64,000 bases of DNA from Azonexus sp. (GCA_031274715.1 JAISPT010000007.1:28423-92422), one strand, 5' to 3'. Shown: positions 1 to 8,685, numbered from the stretch's first letter. A program made the numbers and translations. Notes: generated by a model not told the origin, from the letters alone.

Positions 1-827
1 AAAAAATAAAACCGGGAAGGGCAGGCGAAATATTCGTGCAGCAGGTTATGGCCGTGGAAAGTATTCCAGCGCACGGGCAGCAAGCATTCCTCCAAGCTCA
101 TACCGACTTGGGTGACGGCATCGCGGTTGACGACTGCCGGCGAATCGCCGAGTTTGCCGGGAACGCCGGTCAGCGTGGCGAGCGCGCCGGTATGGATGAG
201 TTCCATCAAATGCGAAGCGATGCGCTCGTCGCCGCACAGATAAAAGGGAAGATCATCGAGCCCCTGCAAGTCCGCAAAATTCCACTTGCCCCGGATACGC
301 AAGCGTAAGCGCAGTGCCCCCCGAACCTGGGCATGCGGCGGCAAATAGCGTTCGAGGCCCGGAATATCGGGCGGCACGCCGGTTAAGCGGGCCTCGGCGA
401 TTTCCAGCGGCCACAGCGTCACTGGCTGGCCAGTGCGAAACTCGCAGGCTGTCTTCTCGCCGGCCGGCACCTGGGTCAACAGCGCGCTGCCGCGAGGCAT
501 GACGAAACCGCGGCTGAAATCGGCCTCGTCGAAAGCCGGCTCCAGGCGCGCCACGGCCATCGACGGGGTTGGGGCGACATAATTGGGGTAAATCACCTCC
601 AGCAAGCGCTGCGAAAACCGCGGAAACTCGGCGTCCAGCTTGATCTGCGTGCGTGCCGAAAGCAGGCAGAAAGCTTCGATCAGGCGCTCTACGTAAGGGT
701 CGGCCACCTCGATGCCTTGCATGCCCAGGCGGCGGGCGATCTTCGGATGGCGGCGCGAAAACTCCCCCGATATCTCGCGCATGAAAGTCAGTTCCTGGTT
801 GTAATACTCAAGCAGCTTAGGGTCCAT
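1..827 (-). CDS. tssF: T6SS baseplate subunit TssF (partial, N-terminal part)
   Basis: The gene starts at the ATG at 827 and runs off the left edge, leaving about 275 N-terminal residues. TssF (VasA/ImpG) forms, with TssG and TssE, the baseplate wedges onto which the contractile sheath is built. The N-terminus begins MDPKLLEYYNQEL and continues with a YVERLIEAFC segment and a DAEFPRFSQRLLE segment, all typical of the family. An ACGAGG ribosome site lies 7 bases before the ATG, inside the end of tssE. The start is only 3 bases after the tssE stop, so the two are translationally linked in one operon. The rest of the T6SS cluster presumably lies to the left. Family call is firm; the C-terminus is not visible. 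Confidence 0.93.
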   Translation of the reverse strand, partial: MDPKLLEYYNQELTFMREISGEFSRRHPKIARRLGMQGIEVADPYVERLIEAFCLLSARTQIKLDAEFPRFSQRLLEVIYPNYVAPTPSMAVARLEPAFDEADFSRGFVMPRGSALLTQVPAGEKTACEFRTGQPVTLWPLEIAEARLTGVPPDIPGLERYLPPHAQVRGALRLRLRIRGKWNFADLQGLDDLPFYLCGDERIASHLMELIHTGALATLTGVPGKLGDSPAVVNRDAVTQVGMSLEECLLPVRWNTFHGHNLLHEYFACPSRFYF

Positions 828-830
828 CGA

Positions 831-1349
831 TTAACCTCGTAACTTGAATTGCAGGCGGCTGGTTTCCAGGTCCAGGCTGCTCTGCACCATGAATTCCGCC
901 GGATAGGGGCGCATGTAGACCAGGCCCCGGATTTCGAAAAGCAGGACATTGTACTGATGCTCGCCGCCCGGAGGAGTCAGGGGAACGATTTGCAGCGACT
1001 CGGGCAGCAGGCGCGGCTCGAAGTCGAGAATGGCGCGCCGGATAATGCGGTCCACCTCCTCCCAGCGACGCGTGCCCATGAATGTGCCAGCGAAAGGAGG
1101 AACGCCGTAATTGATCACCGAGGCGGCAGCCTCGGGGTAGAGCGCGCGATTGATCTCATCTTCCAGGCTGGTCGTATTGAGCAGCCAGGAAAGGTCGCGC
1201 TGGACCACTTCGCGCATCTGCGAGGCGCTCATGGCGTAATGCTCGGGTACTTCAATACCGGTCGTCGGCGCATTGTCCACCAGGCGGTCGAGCAGCGTCG
1301 GCAACAAATGGGTGTTTGGCCGGCGAGGTTCGTTACTTCTGTTGCGCAT
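831..1349 (-). CDS. tssE: T6SS baseplate subunit TssE (gp25-like)
   Basis: Encodes 172 residues, the normal length for TssE, the T4 gp25/lysozyme-like wedge protein at the base of the sheath. Visible family features are an N-terminal LLPTLLDRLVD segment, a central region ending VINYGVPPFAG, and an RAILDFEPRLLPESLQI segment corresponding to the conserved EPRL region of gp25 proteins. It lies directly before tssF and after the beta-helix gene, from which it is separated by 104 bases with no obvious promoter or terminator. In most T6SS clusters tssE follows tssB-tssC-hcp; here the genes immediately upstream are VgrG-linked cargo, which is the unusual part. Confidence 0.93.
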   Translation of the reverse strand: MRNRSNEPRRPNTHLLPTLLDRLVDNAPTTGIEVPEHYAMSASQMREVVQRDLSWLLNTTSLEDEINRALYPEAAASVINYGVPPFAGTFMGTRRWEEVDRIIRRAILDFEPRLLPESLQIVPLTPPGGEHQYNVLLFEIRGLVYMRPYPAEFMVQSSLDLETSRLQFKLRG

Positions 1350-1453
1350 TGCTATGCCTCCATTGCCGCTGGCAGGTCCGCTCGGCCTGCCGCCGAACGG
1401 TTCCGATACCCTGGAACGTTAAATCCTGCCTCGCGCATAACTCCCGATCCCAT

Positions 1454-2644
1454 TTATCGTTTTCCTCCAATAGGTTTGATGTTCGAGCCGTCGAGTACAT
1501 CGACCCGGCCGCCAAGGCGGGAGACGGGGGGTAAGTTGGTCTTGAACTCGGCCGCCTGAACTTTCGCTAGATCAAGCGTTCGACCGATCTGGGTGTCGTA
1601 GATCGCCAGCTTGCCGAAGCGGGAGTCGGCAAGTTTGAGGGTATCGAATTGGCACTTCTCGGAGCGCATCTCGCGGGTGTTGTGACCGATGGCACCGAAG
1701 GTTTTCGCGCGTACCCCGCGGAAGATGAAGGTATCAATATCGTAGTCCGCCGGCTTGGATTCACCCGCATAGCCGCCGCCGAAGGTAGCGCTGTACTCGG
1801 CTTCGCTGGAGAACACACAATTGTCGACCAGCACGTTCCTGAACGAACTGGCGGAGAAGCGGCTGCGCTTGGCTCCGGAGAACATACTGTTGCGGATAGT
1901 CAGCGAATTGTTATTGGAGTTACCGGCAATGAACTCTAAGTACCCCCCGCTCGCCTTTTCAATGACCATATCCCCCTGAATGCTCGTATTGGTCAGGTCT
2001 ATGTGATCGAAGCTGCAATTACGCATCGTAAAGGTGTGCAAGGGGGCGCCATAGAAATCGAAGAGGCTGTAGAACTTGCTGTCCTGGAGGTCGACGGTGA
2101 GGCGGGCGTTCTTAGCGTCGTCTGCCTTGAGCGCGATGTTCTGCATCTCGCACTTGACCATGTGCAGCAGGGTGTAGGCGGGAAACTCCCAGTTGCGCGC
2201 CTTGCAGCGGATCAAGGTCAGGTCGCCGTTGCTGCCGAAAGACCCCCGGTGATTCGGGTCCGGGCTGTCGCCGATGAACTCGCATTCCTCGCAGGTGACA
2301 TTGACGCTACCGGGCGAACCGCCAATGATGCTCCGGCCGCCCGCCTTGCTGCGCAAGAAATACACATCGCGCATGACGCCGAAGCCGATGATGCCGGCAA
2401 AGCGGCAGCCCTCGAAACGGCAGCGGCTCATGGCATCGAGATCGAGGGTATAGCCGCTGGCAAAATCGCAGTCGATGAACTCGATATTATCCCAGGCAAT
2501 GTTCATGAACTTCTCGCTGCCGAAATGGGTATTGCGGATCACCAAGCGTTGATTCCCAGTTTCCCGCCGGCGCAGTTCTGGGTCGAGCAGATAGTTGTAA
2601 GTCTTGCCGAGCTTGGAAACGGACGTTTTACCGAAGAGATTCAT
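1454..2644 (-). CDS. beta-helix / pentapeptide-like protein beside a T6SS phosphoesterase
   Basis: Encodes 396 residues of unknown function. The sequence is built from loosely repeated short strands with Cys/Phe spaced regularly (FIDCDF, CRFEGCRF, CEECEFIGD, CQFDTLK), the look of a right-handed parallel beta-helix or a degenerate pentapeptide-repeat protein. No signal peptide and no membrane helix are visible. It lies 68 bases after the metallophosphoesterase gene on the same strand and before tssE. Position suggests a partner of that phosphoesterase: an immunity protein, a chaperone or a folded delivery part. This is inference only. The ATG at 2644 has no good ribosome site, so the exact start is uncertain. 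Confidence 0.6.
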   Translation of the reverse strand: MNLFGKTSVSKLGKTYNYLLDPELRRRETGNQRLVIRNTHFGSEKFMNIAWDNIEFIDCDFASGYTLDLDAMSRCRFEGCRFAGIIGFGVMRDVYFLRSKAGGRSIIGGSPGSVNVTCEECEFIGDSPDPNHRGSFGSNGDLTLIRCKARNWEFPAYTLLHMVKCEMQNIALKADDAKNARLTVDLQDSKFYSLFDFYGAPLHTFTMRNCSFDHIDLTNTSIQGDMVIEKASGGYLEFIAGNSNNNSLTIRNSMFSGAKRSRFSASSFRNVLVDNCVFSSEAEYSATFGGGYAGESKPADYDIDTFIFRGVRAKTFGAIGHNTREMRSEKCQFDTLKLADSRFGKLAIYDTQIGRTLDLAKVQAAEFKTNLPPVSRLGGRVDVLDGSNIKPIGGKR

Positions 2645-2712
2645 GATGTTGAATCAAAAAGCGTGAAGGGGAGTGGTGGTGGCAATGGCGAGCGGCCATT
2701 GGCGGCGGGAAG

Positions 2713-5700
2713 TCATGGCCTTCTATCCTGGAAAGGTCGGATGACCTTCTTGGGATCGGGATACTCCAATCCTCCCTCCTTCTTCTTCTCCCCATAATGC
2801 TTATGCCAGAACGCCCAATCCGGCACTTCCCCGAACTCACCCTGCCGGCGTTGGAAGAAGGGGGCGTCGCGGGGTCCCTGGCGCATCGGGAAATAGAAAA
2901 ACCCTATCTCCACCGGGAAAAACCACGGGTCGCTGCAATTCATGTCCTTCACCCAAGCCTGGTCGGCCGATTTCGTCGGCGCCTTTAGCCCGACCTCACA
3001 AAAAGCTTGCCGCAACGGGCGCATCCGGCCGCTTGTCGGCGCCAGGCCAGCGATGCGTTGGCAGTCCTCCTCGCCGAAACTTACCGTCGCCACGCCGGAA
3101 CCGTTGGCCTGCTCCTTGAAATGGCCGAGGCTCAAGGGGATGCGGTGCCAGGTTTTGGCGGTCGTGGGAGTGGTGGTCTTTTTGTCGTCATCCGCTTCCT
3201 TCGCCTCAAACACCCAAAGCGTCAGACTCGTGATGCAGTCGAGCACCTGAAACGCTCGGCCCAGTGTCAAAGTGAATTCCTTGGGCCATTGCCCGAGCGG
3301 GCGCGGCAGGATGGTTTCCTTGGCCTCGAAGGCGAAGCGGTAATCCGAGGAAGCGGGCGGCCGGTCCTTCGGCTCGCCCGGTCTCATCAGCATCAGGTAA
3401 TCGAGCGCCACGCACAGGCGCGGGCGGCCGGACTCGATGCCGGTGCCGGCATCGGTGGTGCTGACGATCTGTTTCACCTGCCGGTTGCCGAGATCGATCA
3501 ACGAGCCGCTGGGCGGGCGCAGGGTCCAGCCGCGCATTTCGTCATTGACGTTCTGGATGCCGATCGGCCCGCCGCAACTGGAGACCACCAGCGCCGTCGA
3601 TCCAGCCACAGGCGTATAAGTCCGCGTCTCATTGTGCAAGCCGGGATCGACCGGCGCGGTTCGTGCCCGCACCGCATCGTCGCGCTCGGCCTCGACCTGA
3701 TACACCGCCGAACGATGGCTATGGCCGGATATGTGCCAATCCACCCCCGGCCGGGCCAGAATCCCATCCCTGAAAAACCGGTCGAGCTTGATTTCGCAGG
3801 TGCCGTTGTTGAAAGCGTTGAATCCGGGCACACGCTTCTGCCGCCCGCTAGCCGAATCGTACAGGCCGAAGAGGGACCGGCCGGAGCCGACATCGAGGGC
3901 CTGGGAGACTTTCTCCTCCCCCTCGCTGCCAAAATTGACCAGCGTGAAATGACTGGCGGCGACTAATTGCGCCCCGCTTTTCTTCTTGGCCGCTACGGTG
4001 GTGGCGAGCAGGGCCAGTTGGCTATCGGTGAAGCTGCCCTTGGCGCGCGGCAGGGGGCCGGTGCCTTGAACATCGCGGCTGCGCCCGGCCGGCGAGGTGG
4101 CTTCGAGCGGGTTCTTGTAATTCTCCTCCTCGCCCCAGGCCAGCCCGAGCAGCAGGGCGAACGGCTGTGGCTGCTCGGCATCCGGCTCGGCTCCGAGGGC
4201 CAGAACGAAGTTGTCCAGCGGGGAGAGCAGCACGGCCAGCCAATCGTAGCGGTCGGGCGTGAAGTTATTGCCGGTATGGATCTGCCCATAGGTCGGGCCA
4301 TAGGCCAGGGTGGCCTCATAGACGGTCAGATTGTGATCGGCGGCGATACCCTCGTTGGCCCTGCCCTTGATCCAGGCGCTGGCTTCTTCGAGCTTGGCGC
4401 GGTGTGTGTCCCCCGAACCCTGGGGCCAGGCGTCCTCCTTGAGGTCCAGGTTGAAGGCCCAGCCATTCCCTGCTTCGACCCGTGGGCTGATGCCATACGG
4501 CATGGCGTAGGCGTCGTGATTGCCGCTGGTGACGAAGACGGGCAGACCGCGCTCGACGGTGCAATCGCGGATCAGGCTGTAGACCAGCACGTCGTCGATG
4601 CCGGTACGGTAGGTATTGTCGTTGCGGTTGAGATGGGCCAGGAGGTTGAAGGCTTTCCACTGTTCGCCGGGGGTGGTGTCATTGGGATTCTTGGCGGTGA
4701 AGGGGGCGGGATCGATATTGCGGTGAAAGTCGATGAGATCGCCGGTGAATACCAGAAAGTCCGCCTTCTCGTCCTTCATTTTGTCGATCAGCGCATTGAG
4801 ATGGGCCAGGGCGTGACACATCTTGTGCCAGCCGTGCGGCTTGGCCAGATCGCCGGCGGTTTCTTCCAGTGCGGGCGGTAGGCAGGTGGCGACGGCCTGG
4901 CGCAGGGCGAGGTGGCGGGCATTGACATGCACGTCGGTCAGGTGGCCGATGCGCGGTGGGGTGTCCACTGCCCGCCGCATGACCGGGTGCCAGACGGCGA
5001 CATGGCGGCCGGACTGATGGGCGATTTGGCCGGCCTGCTTGGCGGCGGCTTCCTTGACCTGGTATTCCTCCAGCCGGCAGTTGCCCAGATTGGCCAAGTC
5101 GATGGGATTGAGATCGGCTTGCCCGGCGCGGCGCTGGAGAAAGCGGGCGAAGAAGAGGTCGGCGCTATGGACACACTCGCTTTTCTGCCACGGGCCGAGC
5201 TTTCCGTTGAGGGGGGCGTACCAGGCAAAACTCAACCGGCTGTCGGCGGTGATCTTCTCTGACAGTTTGTCGAGGTCAAGCTCGACCTCATAGACGGCGC
5301 TGCCGTCCAGTTCCTTGGCGTAAGCCTGGGCAATGTGCGGGGAGATCGTGGCGAAGGGCCGGCCGTGCCGGTCATGCAGGCGCTGGCCGGTCCCGAAGAT
5401 GCCGCATTTCCAGACGCGGATGGCTTCCTTGGCAAGCGGGCAGTCCTCGCCGTCGCCATAGAGGCCGTCGTCGAGAGAAATTTCGTCCGGATAGGTCGGC
5501 TTGTCCTTCTCCATCCCGACCAGACGCAGGTGGTGGTTGATGTAGTAGTAGGCGCAGGGGGCGGGCAGGTTGGCAGGAATCTTCGGCGCCGGCGTCAGGT
5601 GCGATGGTGCGGGGTTGGCCTGGGCGGCAACGGTGGCGCGGGCCATTCGGCCCGCCGCCCCGATGCCGAATTTGGATTCGGAATAGGGAATGGCGATGTA

Positions 5701-5883
5701 AAGGCTGCATTTCTTTTGCTTGGATGCAAGCAGCAGCGGCGCGCCGAGACTGGGGTAGAGAATGACGCCGATCAAGGATGACGGAGGCAGACAGTCGGTG
5801 AGGGCGCTCGGGGGCGGCTGATCGCAGCCGGCCAGTCGGTGGACGACTTCAATCGGATCGTTGCTGTATTCGGCTTGCGTCAT
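2713..5883 (-). CDS. large calcineurin-like metallophosphoesterase, candidate T6SS effector
   Basis: Encodes 1056 residues, far longer than a typical metallophosphoesterase. All metal-binding motifs of the calcineurin-like family are visible in order: DVH near residue 315, GDLID near 381, GNHD near 454, a lone His in AASHF near 646, and GHSH near 720. About 190 residues are inserted between GNHD and the lone His. Roughly 300 residues precede the catalytic part and 330 follow it, and neither part is recognisable. No signal peptide is evident. The gene begins in an ATGA overlap with a 51-codon frame and lies in a run of VgrG-linked cargo genes, so a secreted toxin hydrolysing phosphodiester or phosphomonoester bonds is likely. 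Substrate and toxicity are inference. Confidence 0.75.
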   Translation of the reverse strand: MTQAEYSNDPIEVVHRLAGCDQPPPSALTDCLPPSSLIGVILYPSLGAPLLLASKQKKCSLYIAIPYSESKFGIGAAGRMARATVAAQANPAPSHLTPAPKIPANLPAPCAYYYINHHLRLVGMEKDKPTYPDEISLDDGLYGDGEDCPLAKEAIRVWKCGIFGTGQRLHDRHGRPFATISPHIAQAYAKELDGSAVYEVELDLDKLSEKITADSRLSFAWYAPLNGKLGPWQKSECVHSADLFFARFLQRRAGQADLNPIDLANLGNCRLEEYQVKEAAAKQAGQIAHQSGRHVAVWHPVMRRAVDTPPRIGHLTDVHVNARHLALRQAVATCLPPALEETAGDLAKPHGWHKMCHALAHLNALIDKMKDEKADFLVFTGDLIDFHRNIDPAPFTAKNPNDTTPGEQWKAFNLLAHLNRNDNTYRTGIDDVLVYSLIRDCTVERGLPVFVTSGNHDAYAMPYGISPRVEAGNGWAFNLDLKEDAWPQGSGDTHRAKLEEASAWIKGRANEGIAADHNLTVYEATLAYGPTYGQIHTGNNFTPDRYDWLAVLLSPLDNFVLALGAEPDAEQPQPFALLLGLAWGEEENYKNPLEATSPAGRSRDVQGTGPLPRAKGSFTDSQLALLATTVAAKKKSGAQLVAASHFTLVNFGSEGEEKVSQALDVGSGRSLFGLYDSASGRQKRVPGFNAFNNGTCEIKLDRFFRDGILARPGVDWHISGHSHRSAVYQVEAERDDAVRARTAPVDPGLHNETRTYTPVAGSTALVVSSCGGPIGIQNVNDEMRGWTLRPPSGSLIDLGNRQVKQIVSTTDAGTGIESGRPRLCVALDYLMLMRPGEPKDRPPASSDYRFAFEAKETILPRPLGQWPKEFTLTLGRAFQVLDCITSLTLWVFEAKEADDDKKTTTPTTAKTWHRIPLSLGHFKEQANGSGVATVSFGEEDCQRIAGLAPTSGRMRPLRQAFCEVGLKAPTKSADQAWVKDMNCSDPWFFPVEIGFFYFPMRQGPRDAPFFQRRQGEFGEVPDWAFWHKHYGEKKKEGGLEYPDPKKVIRPFQDRRP

Positions 5884-6035
5884 GCGGTTTTTCCACGCGG
5901 GGTGGGGGCAAGAGGATGGGCGATGCGGGCACGGCTTTGTTCGGCCAGCACTAGGCAGTGCTGGCCGTCACGATATTTGAACCACCAGGCGAGCGGGATG
6001 CGAGCGTCGGTTGCGAGGGCGATGAGTGTGAGCAT
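5880..6035 (-). CDS. small 51-residue ORF between lipase and phosphoesterase genes
   Basis: The ATG at 6035 opens 51 codons ending in a TGA that overlaps the ATG of the phosphoesterase gene (ATGA). The product begins MLTLIALATDARIPLAWW and has a HCLVLAEQ segment; no family is recognised. It begins 23 bases after the lipase-gene stop. The ribosome site is weak, but the tight fit between two cargo genes and the overlapping stop/start argue for a translated, coupled gene. It could instead be a leader that only couples translation. Confidence 0.5.
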   Translation of the reverse strand: MLTLIALATDARIPLAWWFKYRDGQHCLVLAEQSRARIAHPLAPTPRGKTA

Positions 6036-6058
6036 TCAGGTTATCGAAACGGTGACCT

Positions 6059-7450
6059 TTACCCGGCGGGTTGCAGCCTCGTTCGCAGCTGGTAGTAAGC
6101 CGCGTTGGAAATATCCGTTTGCAGGGTGCCGCCAGTCATCGAGAAATGCTCGAACGAGTCGTGCACATAGTTCTCGAAAAAATGCTCGACGGGAGCAGCA
6201 ACCGCCCCGCGCTTGGGCGGAAAATTCGCACCGCTGCCTCGTCCTTCGGGGGTTCGCGCCAGACACGTCAGCAAATGCCGCATGACCTGGAACTCTTTCT
6301 CGCGTTTCTTGTTGCCCTGATAGGCTTTGCGTTTCTGCTCCACATCCTCGACGGCCAGACCGGCGTCGATCCAGCGCCAGTATTGATCCATATGCACCTG
6401 GAAATGCTGGACGACATTTCCCGACGGGCCGACGGCGGCCATGTAATGGTTCAGCGCCTGAATGACGGACTGGGGAACGTCGAAGGAGGGCCGGTATAGC
6501 ACTTCCCAGTTTTTTTGTCCTTTCATTTCCCCCAGTGAGCGCATTTTTAGGCCGGTACTACGAGCTTCGTCGAGCATTTGCAACAACGCGATTCTGGCCA
6601 GTTGATTGGAGCGGCCCTGTTCCTCTGGTGCGTAGCCGCCGCCCACGTCGGCATGCGCGCCGGGATAAACGACGCATTTGTGATGGCTGTTCACCTCCGT
6701 CAGCGGAAACGCCGCCCGCAGTTCATGCGCGGCGACGATATGCGTGCACTTTTCGACGAATGGCGGCACCTTGGTCTTGATGGTTTCCGGCTTCTTGTTG
6801 GTACCGGCCCCGCCGACGGATTCGACCGTATCGAACACCCCCAGGAACTTCACGTTGAGCGGCAGGCCGTCGTACACCAGTTTCAAACCCGCCTTCTTGA
6901 CCTTGCTGTGCGCCGGCAGCCAGTGCAGGAAGGCCCGCGCTTCGGTCGCGCCACGGGAAAAACCGAAGACGGCGAGGTTGATTTCGTCAACTTTCCGTAG
7001 AGCCCGCCAATCTTCAACGGTTTTGGTGAAATCAAAAACGGCCTTCTCAAGCCGCTCGGTAATTCCGTCGGCAAAACCTTTGCCGAGCCATCGATTGTCC
7101 GATTCTTCGTAACCTTCTATTTTTAACGGTCGATTTCCAGTTGCCGTAGGGATCATTCGCTCCTCGTACCGCTCTCGGAAACTGAACTTCCGGCCCAGCC
7201 CTTCATAATAGAGGCGAATAATGCCTTTCTTCGGGTCGTCTAAATGAGCGTGGAATAGAGCAGCCACGTTGGAGTGGCATTTCGGGAAATCCTTCTCCCG
7301 GTGGTTGCCGGTACCATCAAAGAACAGGCTGATCCAGAGCTTGACATGGCAAACGGGACATGCCGGCGAATTGGGGTCACGAGTAATTTCTCTAGCACGC
7401 TTGACCATGTTTTCGACGGCTTGAACTTTCGGTGCGATTGCATCAGCCAT
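6059..7450 (-). CDS. Tle1-like T6SS phospholipase effector (DUF2235 alpha/beta hydrolase)
   Basis: Encodes 463 residues. The DUF2235/Tle1 signatures are clear: FDGTGN at residues 44-49, the nucleophile elbow GFSRGA at 163-168 with Ser165, FDTVES at 206-211 and HADVGGGY ending at 273. A CPVC pair (31-34) precedes the hydrolase domain, as in several homologues. Tle1-type enzymes are delivered by VgrG and cleave membrane phospholipids of rival cells. The gene starts two bases after the stop of a DUF3304 lipoprotein gene, a usual partner that probably protects the producer in the periplasm. Lipase activity is known for the family; activity of this member is inferred. Confidence 0.88.
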   Translation of the reverse strand: MADAIAPKVQAVENMVKRAREITRDPNSPACPVCHVKLWISLFFDGTGNHREKDFPKCHSNVAALFHAHLDDPKKGIIRLYYEGLGRKFSFRERYEERMIPTATGNRPLKIEGYEESDNRWLGKGFADGITERLEKAVFDFTKTVEDWRALRKVDEINLAVFGFSRGATEARAFLHWLPAHSKVKKAGLKLVYDGLPLNVKFLGVFDTVESVGGAGTNKKPETIKTKVPPFVEKCTHIVAAHELRAAFPLTEVNSHHKCVVYPGAHADVGGGYAPEEQGRSNQLARIALLQMLDEARSTGLKMRSLGEMKGQKNWEVLYRPSFDVPQSVIQALNHYMAAVGPSGNVVQHFQVHMDQYWRWIDAGLAVEDVEQKRKAYQGNKKREKEFQVMRHLLTCLARTPEGRGSGANFPPKRGAVAAPVEHFFENYVHDSFEHFSMTGGTLQTDISNAAYYQLRTRLQPAG

Positions 7451-7452
7451 GA

Positions 7453-7962
7453 CTATTTGACTCCATCCGTTCGTTCCAAAGGTCCGTCGTTCATTGGGCC
7501 AGAGTAAGTTTTTGAAGGTTTAATCCCAAGCTCTTTAAAACGGCTTTCCATCAGGTCTTTTCTAGGCCAAGTGTGAACAGAGCGTACTTCCATCACCACC
7601 TTCTGCCCCGGCAAGATATGCACAACGCCGTAATGCGCTAGATCAGGCCACCATTTTTCTATGGTAGCGATGGTTTTGTATTCTGACTTATCCCAAAGGG
7701 TTACTTCTACATTTGCAGTCTGGCTATTCTCTGATAGATCAAAACAGCACATTCCAGAGCCGCCTCCTACTTCTCCATTTGGCACTTCATCAAGTCCTGC
7801 GGCAACCTCTTTTCCATTTACTCTTACAAAAGCAATTGTTTCATTTGAGTAGTTATAAACGATCCCGGTTAGACTGACAGTTTCTGGTTCTCTGGCTGAA
7901 CAGGCAGTTACCCCAATCAGTATGGCGATCAATAATGCCAAGCCCCTGAATTCCATTTTCAT
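7453..7962 (-). CDS. DUF3304-type lipoprotein, probable lipase immunity protein
   Basis: Encodes 169 residues. A lipoprotein signal is evident: a hydrophobic stretch then VTAC with the lipidated Cys21, followed by SAREPE, which should allow outer-membrane sorting. The body has a GGGSGMCC segment (67-73) and a HILPGQKVVMEV segment, both like DUF3304 proteins that accompany Tle effectors. It ends two bases before the Tle1-like gene, so the two are almost certainly co-translated. Inferred role: binds and neutralises the lipase in the periplasm. ATGs at codons 1 and 3 are both possible starts. The region is more AT-rich than the flanks. Confidence 0.75.
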   Translation of the reverse strand: MKMEFRGLALLIAILIGVTACSAREPETVSLTGIVYNYSNETIAFVRVNGKEVAAGLDEVPNGEVGGGSGMCCFDLSENSQTANVEVTLWDKSEYKTIATIEKWWPDLAHYGVVHILPGQKVVMEVRSVHTWPRKDLMESRFKELGIKPSKTYSGPMNDGPLERTDGVK

Positions 7963-8022
7963 GGTTATTGCCTTCCGTCGCTTGAATTAACTGGCACTCT
8001 TTGGCGCATCCAGGTTGGATTT

Positions 8023-8325
8023 TTAGGTTTGACCTTGGTCGCATCCTTCATCTGAGCGTTGTTGAATGAATCTCATGGTGTACGAGAAAGAAAATATCAA
8101 GGTCAGAGTAACGCCGGCAATGAAGGTAAAGAAAACCGCTCTGTACCCACAGGCGCCTTCAAAGCCACTTCCAAACCAATGGCAAGGCGCTATTTCGAGA
8201 AACAACCAACCAAGAACTGTAAATAGCACAGTAAAGCCAAGCATTGATGCAATAAACACCAGAAAAACAGCAATTGCTTTCATGTTAGAAACCCCAGGGT
8301 CCAAAATATGTTCAATTGATCGCAT
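8023..8325 (-). CDS. small two-helix membrane protein in T6SS cargo block
   Basis: Encodes 100 residues from the ATG at 8325, or 86 from the ATG at 8283. Two hydrophobic helices are visible (about 18-44 and 62-83), with two cysteines in the loop between them and a charged tail (QQRSDEGC). The ATG at 8325 overlaps the stop of the upstream adaptor remnant as TAATG, which supports coupling. The ATG at 8283 has a GGGG sequence before it and begins directly with the first helix. No family is recognised. It may be an immunity protein for a lost or neighbouring effector; this is only inferred from position. Confidence 0.55.
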   Translation of the reverse strand: MRSIEHILDPGVSNMKAIAVFLVFIASMLGFTVLFTVLGWLFLEIAPCHWFGSGFEGACGYRAVFFTFIAGVTLTLIFSFSYTMRFIQQRSDEGCDQGQT

Positions 8326-8685
8326 TATTTATTCTTATTCTTCATTCGTTTATCCAATTCCGCCCAGATTTCAGAGGGAACAAAATCCAGCACGCTGCCG
8401 AATGACGGGCTGTGATTTTCCCGGTAGCGCAGCGCTTCGGCAAAGGGCGGCAATTGCTCGAAGCCTTCGGGAAACTGGAAGCTCAACACACAATAAAGGG
8501 AGAGATCGGGGCGTTGTTTTAGACCGAGGGCTTCGGTTTTTTCAGGCGGTGGCGTATTTGCGCCGCCTCACGGATCGGACTGACCTTGTTGGGGTTGGTT
8601 TGCTTGAATTTCTGCAATGCCTTCTATTCATCATCAAGATTTTTGAATTTGTATGCGTGTGTCGGCGAAATGTAACAAATAGGTA
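8325..8685 (-). pseudogene. decayed DUF4123-like T6SS adaptor gene (remnant)
   Basis: Directly after the 150-residue membrane protein gene, coding potential continues but changes frame twice. A YLLHFADTRI segment (around 8650-8680) resembles the FADxR motif of DUF4123 adaptors. Next comes LDDE-stop-KALQKFKQ with an in-frame TAG, then an IREAAQIRHRLKK segment. A frame change at an A6 run (8534-8541) leads into TEALGLKQRPDLSLYC and a clean C-terminus ending at the TAA at 8325. Restoring one A in the run joins the last two frames. DUF4123 proteins load effectors onto VgrG. The family call rests on short motifs and is moderate; that the gene is broken is clear. Confidence 0.55.

Noticed and set aside
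2003..2797. 264-codon plus-strand frame opposite the beta-helix gene
   Set aside because: Shadow frame; composition is Ala/Glu/Val-rich without motifs, and the minus strand has regular repeat structure and fits the cargo operon.
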